Part shown: piece after piece, positions 9,597-19,369 of the stretch
Numbering within the stretch: the first letter of the stretch is position 1
Layout of the letters: the number at the start of each line of letters is the position of its first letter
The notes under the pieces: model-generated
What the model saw: only the letters and a program-made list of their open reading frames with translations
Databases searched by the model: none
Told to the model about the DNA's origin: nothing
Program-made: the position numbers and the translations under genes
Source: Amblyomma americanum
Taxonomy: Eukaryota > Arthropoda > Arachnida > Ixodida > Ixodidae
NCBI RefSeq assembly: GCF_052857255.1
Contig: NC_135505.1
Location: forward strand, 58,151,368 to 58,215,367
Length of the DNA stretch: 64,000 nt
Direction of reading: 5' to 3'

Positions 9597-10164
9597 CGTC
9601 AAGCAGGGATGAAATCCATGGATCTTGGCGTTGTTGAAGGAACATGTCCATGGTAGTGAGTGCTGCGAGTAGGGAATCAGGTAATGGAGAACAGGGCGCA
9701 GGAAAGGAAAGTGGCGAGCTTGACTAGGCGTCTCCATCGGAGTGCTTCCGGCCCGTGCGGTAAACGACGTTAATATCGAATTCCTGAAGACGGAGGGCCC
9801 AGCGGCCAAGGCGCCCTGAGGGATCTTTGATTGAGGCCAACCTTCACAAGGCGTGGTGATCAGTGACGACGGTGATCTGGCGTCCATATAAGTATGGGTG
9901 GAATTTTGTTAGAGCCCACACTACGGGGAGACACTCCTTTTTCGTCACGGTGTAGTTCGCCTCGGCTTTCCTAGGGTCACGGCTGGCGGACTCAACGAGG
10001 TTTTCAGCAAATTCGGGCTTGCGCTGCGCAAGGACAGCACCGAGGCCGATTTCCCTTGCGTCGGTGTGCCCCTCAGTAGGAGCACTGGGGTCGTAGTGTC
10101 GAAGGATAGCTGGTGAGGTTACAAAACCACGGAGCGCAGCAAAAGCGTCGTCGCAGGCCGAGTC
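9597..10164 (-). pseudogene. RNase H region of the minus-strand Gypsy relic, copy 1
   Basis: The minus-strand translation shows [15 protein letters not shown], a [23 protein letters not shown] segment, VVTDHHALC, and [18 protein letters not shown], the standard RNase H layout of Gypsy pol. Several frames must be combined, so it is not translatable as one protein. It joins RT at 10,165. Confidence 0.75.
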
Positions 10165-10900
10165 CTACGCAGACAAGTCGGCGGGACGATTAAGGAGTTT
10201 CGTAAGGGGCGCGACGATAGAGGCAAAATTGCGGACAAATCGCCGAAGATAGGAGCAGAGACCCACTAATCGGTGCATCTGTTTTGTAGAAGTCGGTTTA
10301 GAGAAGTCAGCCACATCACGGAGATTGTCAGGATCTGGCAGGACGCCGTCTTTGGAGACCAGGTGGCCGGTTATTGTCAGCGGCCGAGCGCCAAAGTGAC
10401 ATTTCTTGAGATTAAGTTGAAGGCCAGCACTAGTGAGGCAGCTCAGTACCTGGCGCAAGTGCTTGAGATGCGTCGAAAAATCGGGCGAGAACACGACATC
10501 ATCATCTAACTAGCAGAGACAAACGTTCCACTTGAAGCCACGCAAGATGTTGTCCATCATTCGTTAAAACGTTACGGAAGCGTTACAGAGCTCGAATGGC
10601 ATCACGTCGAACTCATACAGTCCGTCAAGGGTGACGAGCGCCGTTTTAGGACGTTAGGACTCCGCCGTCGGGACTTGCCAATAACCGGAACGGAGATCTA
10701 GGGAGGACAAAAACTCGGCGCTTTGCAAACAGTGAAGGGCGTCGTCAATACGTGGTAGCGGGTAGACGCCTTTGCACGTAATTTTGTTAAGCCGACGATA
10801 ATCCACGCAAAATTGTATCGAGCCATCCTTCTTTTCCACAAAGACGACTGGGGATGGCCAAGGACTGGCGGATGGTTGAATAATGCCGCGTTGTAGCATG
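10165..10900 (-). pseudogene. Reverse transcriptase of the minus-strand Gypsy relic, copy 1
   Basis: Two minus-strand pieces carry RT motifs: GIIQPSASPWPSPVVFV, FCVDYRRLNKIT, YPLPRIDDAL and SSLDLRSGYWQVP (10,654-10,899), and [18 protein letters not shown] and [13 protein letters not shown] (10,165-10,494). At the catalytic box the sequence reads C-stop-LDDD: a TAG replaces the tyrosine of YLDD near 10,512. Copy 2 has the same stop, so the inactivation is ancestral. Confidence 0.88.
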
Positions 10901-11325
10901 CCGTCAACTTGCTCAGTTACGACGCGGAGCTCGGAGGCGACACACGGTAGGGGCGCTGACGGAGAGGAGTGTGGGTGCAGGTGTCAATGTTGTGCTCGAC
11001 AGTGGTCGCACGGCCAAAGAAGTGGACTGGTAGTCAAACAATGAGCGAAACTGGTTGAACAGGGTAAGGAGCTGCGCGCGGTGAGCCGTGTCGAAAGCGC
11101 GTTGAATGGAGTGGGCGAAAATGTCCGTGAGAATGGTGCTGTTATTAACCGACGGCACAGAACCGTTACGTTTTCGACAGCGAAAGCCGAAGACACCTCC
11201 GAAGTTTCGGCAACGTAGCTTCGCCCTTCGTATTTCCAGTGAAAGTGTCTTGATCCCGCCACCTTCCAGTGTTTTTGCAAGCGTCGAATGCGGTGATGGG
11301 CTACGTGATTGACCTGCAGTCGCCG
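10901..11325 (-). pseudogene. pol N-terminal linker of the minus-strand Gypsy relic, copy 1
   Basis: The minus strand encodes a segment with FNQFRSLFDYQ and a region equivalent to HxIDTG...PLRQRPYRVSP, which in Gypsy pol lies just upstream of RT. Frames are broken. It ends abruptly at about 11,325, where sequence of opposite polarity starts. Confidence 0.6.
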
Positions 11326-12090
11326 AGGGCAACCTTTCCTTGCTGCTGACGCATGGCATGTGCGCGGCCCGAAGTGTTGTCCACCTCCGTAACGGTTGGT
11401 CGGAACTCCTGATTACTAATTTTACGAGCAAACCTCGTCACCTTTTCCGAGCTGCTGCCGTAGCGTGGGCCGACCAATTGGCCGATGTTATTGAGTGCTT
11501 TGCGTCCGAGGCCATGGACCGTCCGGACACGTCCCTGGATCGCATCAATATTAGCTCCGGGCTCTCAGCGACTCAACAGCGCGACCTCCGAGCCCTACTG
11601 CTCCAGTACAAAACCTGCTTCGCGTCCTCCTCGAAAGTGCGGCAAACGGCGATCACGAAGCATCGGATCATCACCTCCGATGACGCTCGCCCCATACGAC
11701 AGCAGCCGTACAGCATTTCTCCGAAGGAACGCGGCGCCATCCAAACGCAGGTGAAGGAGATGCTTGCAGACGACATTATTCAACCCTCTAAGAGCCCGTG
11801 GTCGTCGCCCGTCGTGCTTGTTAAGAAGGACACTGCGCTTTTGCGTGGATTACCGTAAGCTGAACGCCCTAAAGAAAAAGGACGTCTAACCGCTGCTCCG
11901 CATTGACGACTCAGTCGACAGACTTTGCCGCACCAAGTATTTTTCGTGGATCGACCACAAGACCGGATATTGGCTGATTGAGGTTGATGAACGTGACCGC
12001 GAAAAAACGGCCTTCATCCCACCCGACGGCCTATATGAATTTAAGGTGTTGCCCTTCGGCCTTTGCTCTGCGCCAGCGACGTTTCAGCGC
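11326..12090 (+). pseudogene. Gypsy pol fragment (RT N-terminal half), plus strand, copy 1
   Basis: A plus-strand frame (11,340-11,858) reads ELLITNFTSKPRHLF, then the pre-RT TKHRIITSDDARPIRQQPYS and DDIIQPSKSPWSSPVVLVKK. A frameshift follows, then WxTGYWLIEVDERDREKTAF and FKVLPFGLCSAPATFQR. It stops before the catalytic box and has a TAA at KKDV-stop. It belongs to a different Gypsy lineage from its minus-strand neighbour. Confidence 0.87.
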
Positions 12091-12109
12091 AGACTGCGTG
12101 AAAGGGAGC

Positions 12110-12490
12110 AGTGAAAATTTTGGCGAGGCGCTCGGTTTGTTTGAGAATGTTGAAATGTTTTTTTGAGAATTTTGCTTGCATTAGGCGGGTTACTGGTGAT
12201 GGTAAGTACGTGATTTTCCCGGAGATCTGTTTCCTCACTGTATCAACGTCCCTCCAGTATTTGCTCTCGGTTGAGTTTAGATGCACTTTGAATGGCATCG
12301 CCGGCAATGGCGAGGGGTATCGTTGCTTAATGAGTTCTTCAATCTCGCATGCGTTTGGAAAATTTTACGAAGCGTTCATCTTGGGAACATATTCTTTTAA
12401 ATCGATGTACTTGAGAATATGCGTTGCTTGTTTTAGAGCAACGAGGATGGCAGCTTTGGAAGTGCAAGTATTGTTGACGGTCTGTGGGTT
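12110..12490 (-). pseudogene. Unidentified coding-like segment, copy 1
   Basis: The minus strand can be read for about 125 codons with one stop, shared with copy 2 (AS-stop-NF near 12,370). Recognisable stretches are ILKYIDLKEYVPKMN, CEIEELIKQRYP and LPAMPFKVHLNSTESKYW. The composition looks protein-like and is kept in copy 2. I do not recognise the family. It could be a fragment of an unknown transposon or of a host exon. Confidence 0.35.
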
Positions 12491-12945
12491 TCTATATATA
12501 TAACGAAGCGGCGCATATCAAAGCTCGAGTATTCGTCAGATGAGCGGGCGGACGCTACGTGGACTTGGAATGTACACTACGTAAACTATATACTATCGCT
12601 AGAGGTTTTTCACCCAATGAACGCTGCGGCCTATTGCTCAACTGCTGAGTGTCTGCCCCAACGTTGTCATCGCTAATGAACGCGGTCAGGTGTCCACTGT
12701 CACGGGAGACCAGTTATGCGCCTTCCTTTATTCAAAATAATCGGAGTCTAACGTTGGTAGCGCCGACAGCAATGAACACAATGAATGCCGACGGTCTATA
12801 GCTTCAGTGCCGTGTTTCTGCTACAACGTTGTGAATGCCAATGCATGCAGCGCACATCTGTCCCTGCCGCCATGCAGGTTAAAGGTCGAATGAGGTGCAC
12901 ACTGTCCAAGGGGGCCAGTTATACCCCTTTCCTTTGCCTTCATAG
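12491..12945. other. Unassigned duplicated DNA
   Basis: No gene or element recognised. Copies differ by a few percent here (matching 47,980-48,435). Confidence 0.4.
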
Positions 12946-12964
12946 AAAATTGGAGATTAGTTTT

Positions 12965-13075
12965 GAAAATTGGGTTTTAGCGAAAGGAAAAGGGGCAGTA
13001 TCTCTCCCACATATCGGCGGAAACCTTAACCGCGCTGTAAAGGACGGGATAAAGGACGGCAAGAAAGGAGGATAG
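12965..13075 (+). repeat. Dispersed tick repeat (GAGGAAAGG type), instance 1, copy 1
   Basis: Pattern: gaaaggaaa...ggcagtatct, catatcggcggaaacc, ccgcgctgtaaaggacggga, taaagga. The same string recurs at 13,287-13,620, 17,007, 17,128 and 17,680. The family is dispersed; I cannot give it a name. Confidence 0.7.
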
Positions 13076-13090
13076 AGGTGCAGAAATGAC

Positions 13091-13260
13091 GGGCTCCGGA
13101 ATAATTTCGACCACCTGGAGATCTTTAATGTGCACTGACATCGCACAGCACACGGGCGCCTTAGCGTTTCGCCTCCATCGAAACGTGACTGCCGCTGTCG
13201 GGTTCGAACCCGGGTACTCTGGATCAGCAGTAGAGCACCCTTACCACTGAGCCACTGCGG
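13091..13260 (-). mobile_element. tRNA-derived SINE (Ruka-like, divergent), copy 1
   Basis: On the minus strand a tRNA-like head (ccgcagtggctcagtggtaa, B box ggttcgaacccg on the plus strand) is followed by a body resembling Ruka (cgatgtcagtgcacattaaa, cgaaattattccggagccc). It is more diverged than the other SINEs here. Confidence 0.75.
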
Positions 13261-13286
13261 TTGGTCGAAATTAACTTCGAAAATCT

Positions 13287-13620
13287 GTTTTGAGGAAAGG
13301 AAATGGCGCAGTAACTTTCTTAATTATATTGGTGGATAGCCGTCGCGGTGGCTGAGTGGTTATGGCGCTCGGCTGCTGGCCCGAAAGACGCGGGTTCGAT
13401 ACCGGCCGCGGCGGTCGAATTTCAATGGAGGCAAAATTCTAGAGGCCCGTGTGCTGTGCGATGTCAGAGCACGTTAGAGAACCCCAGGTGGTCGAAATTT
13501 CCGGATCCCTTCACTACGGCGTCTCTCATAGCCTAAGTCGCTTTGGGACGTTAAATTCCCATAAACCATAAACCACATATCGGTGGACATCCGAACTGCG
13601 CTGTAAGGAATGGAGAGAGA
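13287..13620 (+). repeat. GAGGAAAGG-type repeat split by a SINE, copy 1
   Basis: The left half (13,287-13,338) and right half (13,577-13,620) are halves of one repeat unit, interrupted by the Ruka SINE at 13,339-13,575. The SINE is flanked by a 13 bp target duplication of the form atatyggtggaya (13,326-13,338 and 13,577-13,589). Confidence 0.75.
13339..13575 (+). mobile_element. Ruka SINE, copy 1
   Basis: The tRNA-like head begins gccgtcgcggtggctgagtg with A box and B box (gcgggttcgataccg). The family body follows (cgaaatttccggatcccttc, tcatagcctaagtcgctttg) and an ataaaccataaacca tail. A target duplication flanks it. It is a retroposon copied by LINE machinery, not a functional tRNA gene. 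Confidence 0.92.
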
Positions 13621-13745
13621 TAGAGAGAGAAAGCAGACCTTTATTAACGAAACAGAGAGGATGAGCCGGCGCTTAAACGTGGTTGGGCTCAAGGCCCTTC
13701 AAGGTCATTCTGCGGCCTACGCGACGGCTGCTTCACCAAGCGTAG
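13612..13745 (-). repeat. Probable 3' end of a retroposed transcript (minus), copy 1
   Basis: On the minus strand the block ends with AATAAA (complement at 13,640-13,645) followed by a (CT)n-rich tail, as at the 3' end of some tick non-LTR elements. No coding part can be linked to it with certainty. Confidence 0.35.
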
Positions 13746-13754
13746 GGAAGTTTT

Positions 13755-14830
13755 TGGCTTCAAAATTTATGTCTGGGACGAGCAGTTGAATCGCAGAGTC
13801 GAAGTTCTAAATTCAACTGCGTACGCGACCGGAAACTTTCATGTTCAGAGCGATAAGGGACAAACAAAGAACACTCTGAGACTTGCGCCATTCAACACAA
13901 GCAGCACTGTAAATCAGATTAGCCTTCTGAATGATGTGTTACTGTCATGCCAACCTCAAGCTTTAGTGATAAGAGAAACTTAGTTGCATGGAGGCGTGCA
14001 TGACTCAGAAATCATTCCATCATTTTACCATTTAATTCGCCGAGACAGAGGCTCGCAGGATGACGCTGTGGCAGTTACCATTGAAAAAGCATCAAATATA
14101 CAGTTTTTGGTTGGCATCAAAAATCATGAAAGCATATGGTGTAAATTAAAATTTATGGGTACTGAATCCTCCTTGGCGATGTTTACCGTCCTCACAGCAC
14201 GCCCTCTGAGTATCAAGAAGAGATGCACGAATAGTTATTGGGGATACCAACTTCCGGTCTAAAGTATTCTTAACTGGGTATTTCAATTCATCGGGAATAA
14301 ACTTGCCGCTCCTATAACATGATAAAAAATAATAAAAAAGTGCGGACTCATTGCGCCTAGCTACTTATATATATCCATTTAAACTGTTAGTGTCTTACCG
14401 CACTCGAATGTCAGATTGTTTCTCCTCGATTTTTCACCTCGCATTTCTTAGCTCTGTTTTCAAAGACTACCCTCACACTGTGGAAAATGAAATGTCAGAT
14501 CACGAACTGTGTGCATTGTCTTGGCCATTTTCCAACACGCAAAAATGCGTACAACCATCAAACAATTTTATCAAGGATGACATGCGTGCTAACGATAATT
14601 CAATTGTAGAGTACCTGGGAACTTTCTTCTCGCAGTTTGATGCAATCACTGATGTTAACGGATTGTGGTGTCATTTCAAAGAAACTGTTTTTCTCTTTGA
14701 AAGTCAATAAGTTCCCCTGAAAATAAAAGCCTGTCAGCTGGGAGTATCCTTGGATGACATGAGCTATCATTCAACTGATGAGAAAGATGAAGAAAGCCGC
14801 AAACACGCTGTCCACGAAACGTCATTCAGT
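13755..14830 (+). pseudogene. CR1-like LINE endonuclease fragment, copy 1
   Basis: Frames at 13,786-13,983, 13,984-14,262 and 14,351-14,820 together read like the APE endonuclease and following linker of a CR1/L2-type LINE: SLLNDVLLSCQPQALVIRET, then a TAG where ETW is usual, then LHGGVHDSEIIPSFYHLIRRDR, ESIWCKLKF, and later VFKDYPHTVENEMSDHELCAL with the catalytic SDH region. No RT follows; the fragment ends at a Penelope piece. The sequence is essentially identical in copy 2. Confidence 0.7.
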
Positions 14831-14837
14831 GTTTAGT

Positions 14838-15290
14838 TTAAGCCCGGAGCGAGAAAAATCGCGCTGAAAATTCTTGTTTCTTCCGTTCCACTTCTCCCGA
14901 TTTCATGTATAAAAATACCCCCAAATTTTGGCAGTACTTACCCAGAGAACGATCAACTCTATCGCAAATCAATGTGGCTGGAGAAAAGGTTGCTGACCCT
15001 AACGCCCTAGGAGGAGAATGGAATGCTTTCTTCAGTCGCGAATCACATGATTGTGGCATGTCTATAGAATTGTGGTTTTTTTCATACACAGGGGCGCACT
15101 GTTCATCAGGGCCTAGTTTTTCGTGCAGGTATTCCCTACAGCGGACTGGAAAGTTCCTGAGTGAAGTTACAGATATGTTCCTTATACGTTCCATTAGCCG
15201 TTCGTTGATACATCGGCCTGTTCGGCCGATGTACGCCTTACCACATATCAAATCGCTAAACAATAGAAGCAGCCAAGATATTGAATCTCA
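14838..15290 (-). pseudogene. Penelope-like element GIY-YIG endonuclease fragment, copy 1
   Basis: A 141-codon minus-strand frame reads CGKAYIGRTGRCINERLMER and continues with a conserved Cys/His region (FPVRCREYLHEK). This is the GIY-YIG nuclease domain found at the C-terminus of Penelope-like retroelements, which nicks target DNA. The YIG...R core is present. The RT domain expected upstream (higher coordinates) is not recognisable; a Ruka SINE sits at 15,383. Confidence 0.75.
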
Positions 15291-15382
15291 AGAGTGAATG
15301 TGTTAGTACGCCCTCAGTTTTACTTTGACCGAAGGAGTATGCATTCCTGTCTAGTTTTATTTGATTTTACCTTAATTCACGG

Positions 15383-15617
15383 GCCGCCGCAGTGGCTGAG
15401 TGGTTATGGCGCTCAGCTGCTGGCCCGAAAGGCGTAGGTTTGATCCCGGCAGCGGTGGTCGAATTTCGGTGGAGGCGAAATTCTACAGGCCCGTGTACTG
15501 AGCGATGTTAGTGCACGTTCAAGAACCCCAGGTGGGCAAGATATCCGGAGCCCTTCACTACAGCTTCCCTCATAGCCTGACTCGCTTTAGGACGTTAAAC
15601 CCCCATAAACCAAACCA
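15383..15617 (+). mobile_element. Ruka SINE, copy 1
   Basis: Head gccgccgcagtggctgagtg, B-box-like aggtttgatcccgg, body with ccaggtgggcaagatatccg, tail ccccataaaccaaacca. A clear target duplication is not visible. Confidence 0.9.
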
Positions 15618-17004
15618 AAGATTCCTTCACCCACCGTTAAAAGAAGACATTCTATGCCTTGTCTTCCCTCTGCTGTATTCAAATTTTAGATTCTCAGTTG
15701 TCACTTGTCATTTGCGTCGATATTTCTTTCTATAGCTGTCTTCATTGTTGGCTGTCATTGCTTCCACGTTACGTTTTTTGCAGCTTTTTGCATTTACGGT
15801 TGTTTAACGTTGCGTCTCCTTTTTCGTTTTTAATGACATTCTTGCTTGCAGACGAATTTTGTCATTTTTTTCGTCTTTAACGCAATTTGGCATCCTCCCC
15901 GACTTTTGTATAGCCGTGTTTCCTTGTTGGCTTTCATGTGCATCGTGTTTTTTTTTATCGTCTCTGTTTTTAGTGCTTCGATAGTGCGTTTTGTCTCTGT
16001 GTTTTTTTCTTTTAACGCACCTTTTGCTTTTAACGCACCTTTTCACCTTTCACGTAGCAAACAGACGAGGAAAAACTTTCCTTGCGCACCTTTCTCGCGC
16101 TGCTTCTTGTTTTTCACCTATCTGGTGTTGGCTTGTTATCTGTCGTCTCCTTGTTCGGGCCGTTGGCTCCTGCTGACTGACACGTGCTTTAACCTACCGA
16201 GGCTTTTTCCTTATGGGCGGTGGCCCTGAAGGTATATATGTAAGGGTGTTCACGTTTTTCAAAATGAAATTGCATTCCAGTGCTTGGTTGTCATTGTTCT
16301 GTGTTCCTTTGTCCGCGTCTTCTTGCGCTGGCAAAAGACCACTTTCCAATGTTGTTGCTCTATATACTTTTTGTTCTGTTTTACGGAGGTAATATTTTTT
16401 CCATCGCTTTTTTTTGTAGGTTGTAAATTTGCGCTCATTGCTTGATACACTGTCTTCCATTGTTTGCGATTTTATCCCACTTGCTTTGCTCTAGGCGGTA
16501 CACTTGACAGTCGTGTACTGTGGGAAAGTTTCTGTACTGATTTTATTGTATTCACTATTACTGTGTGCTACTCATTTAATTGGTTGTTATGTTGGTATTT
16601 AGCGTTGCCTTCAATCTTAGCGCTTTTAATAAAACCTTAACACAATTGCGGTAGAACGGCACGAAACACTGCTTACCTTAATTTTCAGTACAATGTTAGT
16701 CTATTCTGTCAAAGATCACGGAAAGTTGGTAGCGGTAGAAAAATAATTTATGTACAAATCGACGCCTGAATAAACTTTGCCAGTTAAACCTCATAAATCA
16801 CACGGGCTGTTTTTGAGCATAATAAAAAAATTAATGTGGATTAGCCGAGATAATTCAGGGTATACAAAGCGAAAGCGAGATTGAGGTCTCCATTGACCCA
16901 CGGAACCGGTTGTGCGCCTTTCCTTTCGTGAAAATGAACGGTCTTTGCAAAGTTCTTAACGCAATGAACTCTATAAACGCCGTCGGCTCACTTGTTTTGT
17001 TTGG
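15618..17004. other. T-rich unassigned DNA
   Basis: Plus-strand T-rich sequence with a short internal repeat (cttttaacgcacctttt near 16,010-16,045). It may be 5' sequence of the minus-strand Penelope fragment, but no RT motifs can be read. Open frames here are low-complexity and unsupported. Confidence 0.4.
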
Positions 17005-17885
17005 TTTTTGAGGAAAGGAAATGGCACAGTAGAATTCTCGCATATTCTCGTGGACACTCGAACCGCGCCGTAAAGGAAGGGATAAAGGAGGGAGCGAAAG
17101 AGGAAATAATAATAATAATAATAGGTTTTTTTGGGGAATGGATATGGCGCAGTATCTGCCTCATATATCATTGGACACCTGAACTGCGCCATAAGGGAAG
17201 GGGAAAGAGGAAAGACAGAACTGAAAACTGAAAGTTGAATTTTGAGGAAAGGCGCGGCGCTGCGCTGCGACGGAACACCTGTGGTTCGGTGCTACTAGTG
17301 GCGCATGCGCAGTGGTGACTAGGCAGCGAGAAAGAAAAAAAAATTAGCAGAGGCCTAGCTCAGCTATGCCAGGATATACGTAGCGAAAGCTAAGCCATAG
17401 CATGGTTACCCTTCGTTAATTTTTATTGCAAGTTCAGGTTAGTCTGATTGTCTAGCTATGTTGTTGTCGCATTAAAGAGGACATAACTGTGGTTGCGGCG
17501 CACGCGAGCTCTTCTTTACGATCCTCCAACATGTTACCAGGCGTGCGACGCAGCTGGTAGAGCGAGCGGAGGTGAGCTCACCGACGAAGAACGCGGTGTG
17601 ACGTTATACAAAACGGCGGCGGCGGCGAACCGCGCGGTGTGACGTCATGCCAGATGGCGCGGCGAGCCCGCAAAGCACAGTAACCGTCTCACATATCTCG
17701 GTGGATACCCGAACCGCGCCGTAAAGGTAGGTATAAAGGAGGGAGGGAAAGATGAAAGAGAAAACTTTAAAATGAAAGTTGCATTTTGAGGAAAGGCGCG
17801 GCGCTGCGCAGCGGCGGAACACCAGTGGCTCGGTGCTACTAGTGGCGCATGCGTAGTTGTGACTAGGGAGCGAGAGAGAGAAATG
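17005..17885 (+). repeat. Cluster of GAGGAAAGG-type repeats with an internal 105 bp duplication, copy 1
   Basis: Units begin at 17,007, 17,128 and 17,680, each with the elements gcgcagta, tcggtggacac and ccgcgccgtaaaggnaggga. Between them are (AAT)n at 17,105-17,122 and a pair of related blocks (17,237-17,342 and 17,784-17,885) sharing gaggaaaggcgcggcgctgc and gtgctactagtggcgcatgc. The GC-rich interval carries ggcggcggcggcg and two gcgcatgcg palindromes. Confidence 0.75.
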
Positions 17886-18599
17886 CGCCGTGTGTCCTCA
17901 CTGCTCCTCGCGCATGCGCAGCACGGCTCTGTAGGAATCCAGCGAAACTGCTCAACCTGCGGCCAGTAAAGCTTTCGCTTTAAAAGATCCGCGCTAACTT
18001 CTGTTGAAGACAATTGAAATGACCAATTGTCAACCTAATATACAACTTTTCATTAGAAACCAATGAACTATAGCTAGTGATCGGAAAGTTAGATCACTGA
18101 TCAGTTATATAGAAATTAGTAGCATTTAACTATTGCTGAACAATAACGTCTCCTGTTTGCGTCTTATTAGGAAAGTATCACTTTATAAGTGCGGAGCTCA
18201 AGTTATCTGAGAGACATTGTATATTAAAAAAACGTTGGTTCTCGAGCTGTCCAACTTTTACTAGGAGGAATTTCTGAGCCCGCAAGGTCACTTTGAGTCT
18301 CAGGGTGATGGTGCTTGACGCCATCACGGACAATTAGCCCCCATATCGAAGCTGTCATCCGCACCGTAGCGATAGGTTGTAAGATGAAGGGTAGAAATCA
18401 TGAACGGTGGCGGTCGGGGCCATGGTCAAGCCCCGGACGACGGGCTCCCCGTCTCTTCACCGCGCGGGGGCTCCGGGACCTTTCTGTGAATAAGACGGTG
18501 AACCACAGGCGACATTTAGGGACCGTTAGTATATCCATAGCGCACGAGTATCTCTTCTTCTAAAAGACCTGATCTGTCCCTGAAAAAGAACCGCACCGA
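17886..18599. other. Unassigned duplicated DNA
   Basis: AT-rich sequence, then a GC-rich patch near 18,410-18,480. No gene is recognised. It is almost identical to 53,381-54,094. Confidence 0.4.
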
Positions 18600-18670
18600 T
18601 GAAACATTCACCAGTACCCGACCTGACGTTGACCACTTTGTTCACTTCTTAGTGATACACTCTCTGATAA

Positions 18671-18914
18671 TGGTTTGGTTTGGTTTGGTTTATGGGGGTT
18701 TAAAGTCCCAAAGCGACTCAGGCTATGAGAGACGCCGTAGTGAAGGGCTCCGGAAATTTCGACCACCTGGGGTTCTTTAACGTCCACTGTCATCGCACTT
18801 TACACCGGCCTATATAATTTCGCCTCCTTCGAAATTGGACCGCCGTGGCCGGGATCGAACCCGCGTCTTTCGGGCCGGCAGCCGAGCGCCGTAACCACTC
18901 GGCCACCGCGGCGG
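18671..18914 (-). mobile_element. Chimeric Ruka SINE with mismatched target duplications, copy 1
   Basis: The low-coordinate part matches SINE A of copy 2 (54,166-54,410) and the high-coordinate part matches SINE B (55,228-55,464). The switch lies between 18,755 and 18,783: ggaaatttc is A-type, ccactgtcatcg is B-type. Its flanks also mismatch. The left one is the A target site (acactctctgataatg, 18,657-18,672) and the right one is the B target site (cctcaccaagcagc, 18,917-18,930). This is the product of unequal recombination between two SINEs. Confidence 0.92.
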
Positions 18915-19146
18915 CTCCTCACCAAGCAGCCTCCGGCTGCACCAGACTTCCATTTCCCAGAGGTCTACTTTTCGCACACCTCTGGAAAACACTGACAAAT
19001 GAGAGGGAGTCACGCCTGCCCGATGGCTTTTGTTTTGCTTGTGGTTGTTCTTTTGTGTGTTTCTCGAATAAACGCGCAGTTGCGAGCAAGCGCTTGTGTT
19101 GTTTGGTCTCCCTTGTCTGTTGTCCTAAGTGCGCTTTATATAATTT

Positions 19147-19329
19147 TTGAAAATTGAAAACTCCATGTCTGCTTCCGCGTCTGCACCGGAAGCAGTGGAC
19201 ACGACACCGAGACGCTCAGCGTCGGACGCGCTGAGGGTGGCCCCCATTGAAAGGCGGAGTCTTCCAGACAACCTTAAACCGAAAAGACATCCGCCAATCA
19301 AGCCGCCTGGTAAAGGCGGTGACATCTAA
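19147..19329 (+). pseudogene. C-terminal remnant of LINE ORF1, copy 1
   Basis: A 60-residue frame, basic and proline-rich, lies just before the endonuclease start. It is conserved unchanged at 55,696-55,878. It is probably the end of the ORF1 (Gag-like) protein rather than a gene of its own. Confidence 0.5.
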
Positions 19330-19369
19330 ACTCCCACTAATCTTCGCTTCCCCACCAAGGACTATGGCT

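Larger units (their letters stand above)
6840..11325 (-). mobile_element. Minus-strand Gypsy relic, copy 1
   Basis: On the minus strand the window reads, from 11,325 down to 6,840: pol N-terminal linker, RT, RNase H, integrase and pol C-terminus, all Gypsy-type. A TIR element (7,991-9,594) interrupts it between RNase H and integrase. Both LTRs are missing in this copy: the 3' one is replaced by a Penelope-like piece, and the 5' part is cut off where a plus-strand Gypsy fragment begins. Stops and frameshifts are frequent, and many are shared with copy 2, so decay preceded the duplication. Confidence 0.88.

Noticed and set aside
13201..13260. tRNA-like B box and cloverleaf-like sequence (also at 13,339, 15,383, 18,880)
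   Set aside because: These are heads of tRNA-derived SINEs, followed by the family body and tail, so they are not tRNA genes.
14351..14820. Independent host gene
   Set aside because: The frame continues the LINE endonuclease/linker reading of the preceding segment (SDHEL motif), so it is part of a CR1-like fragment.
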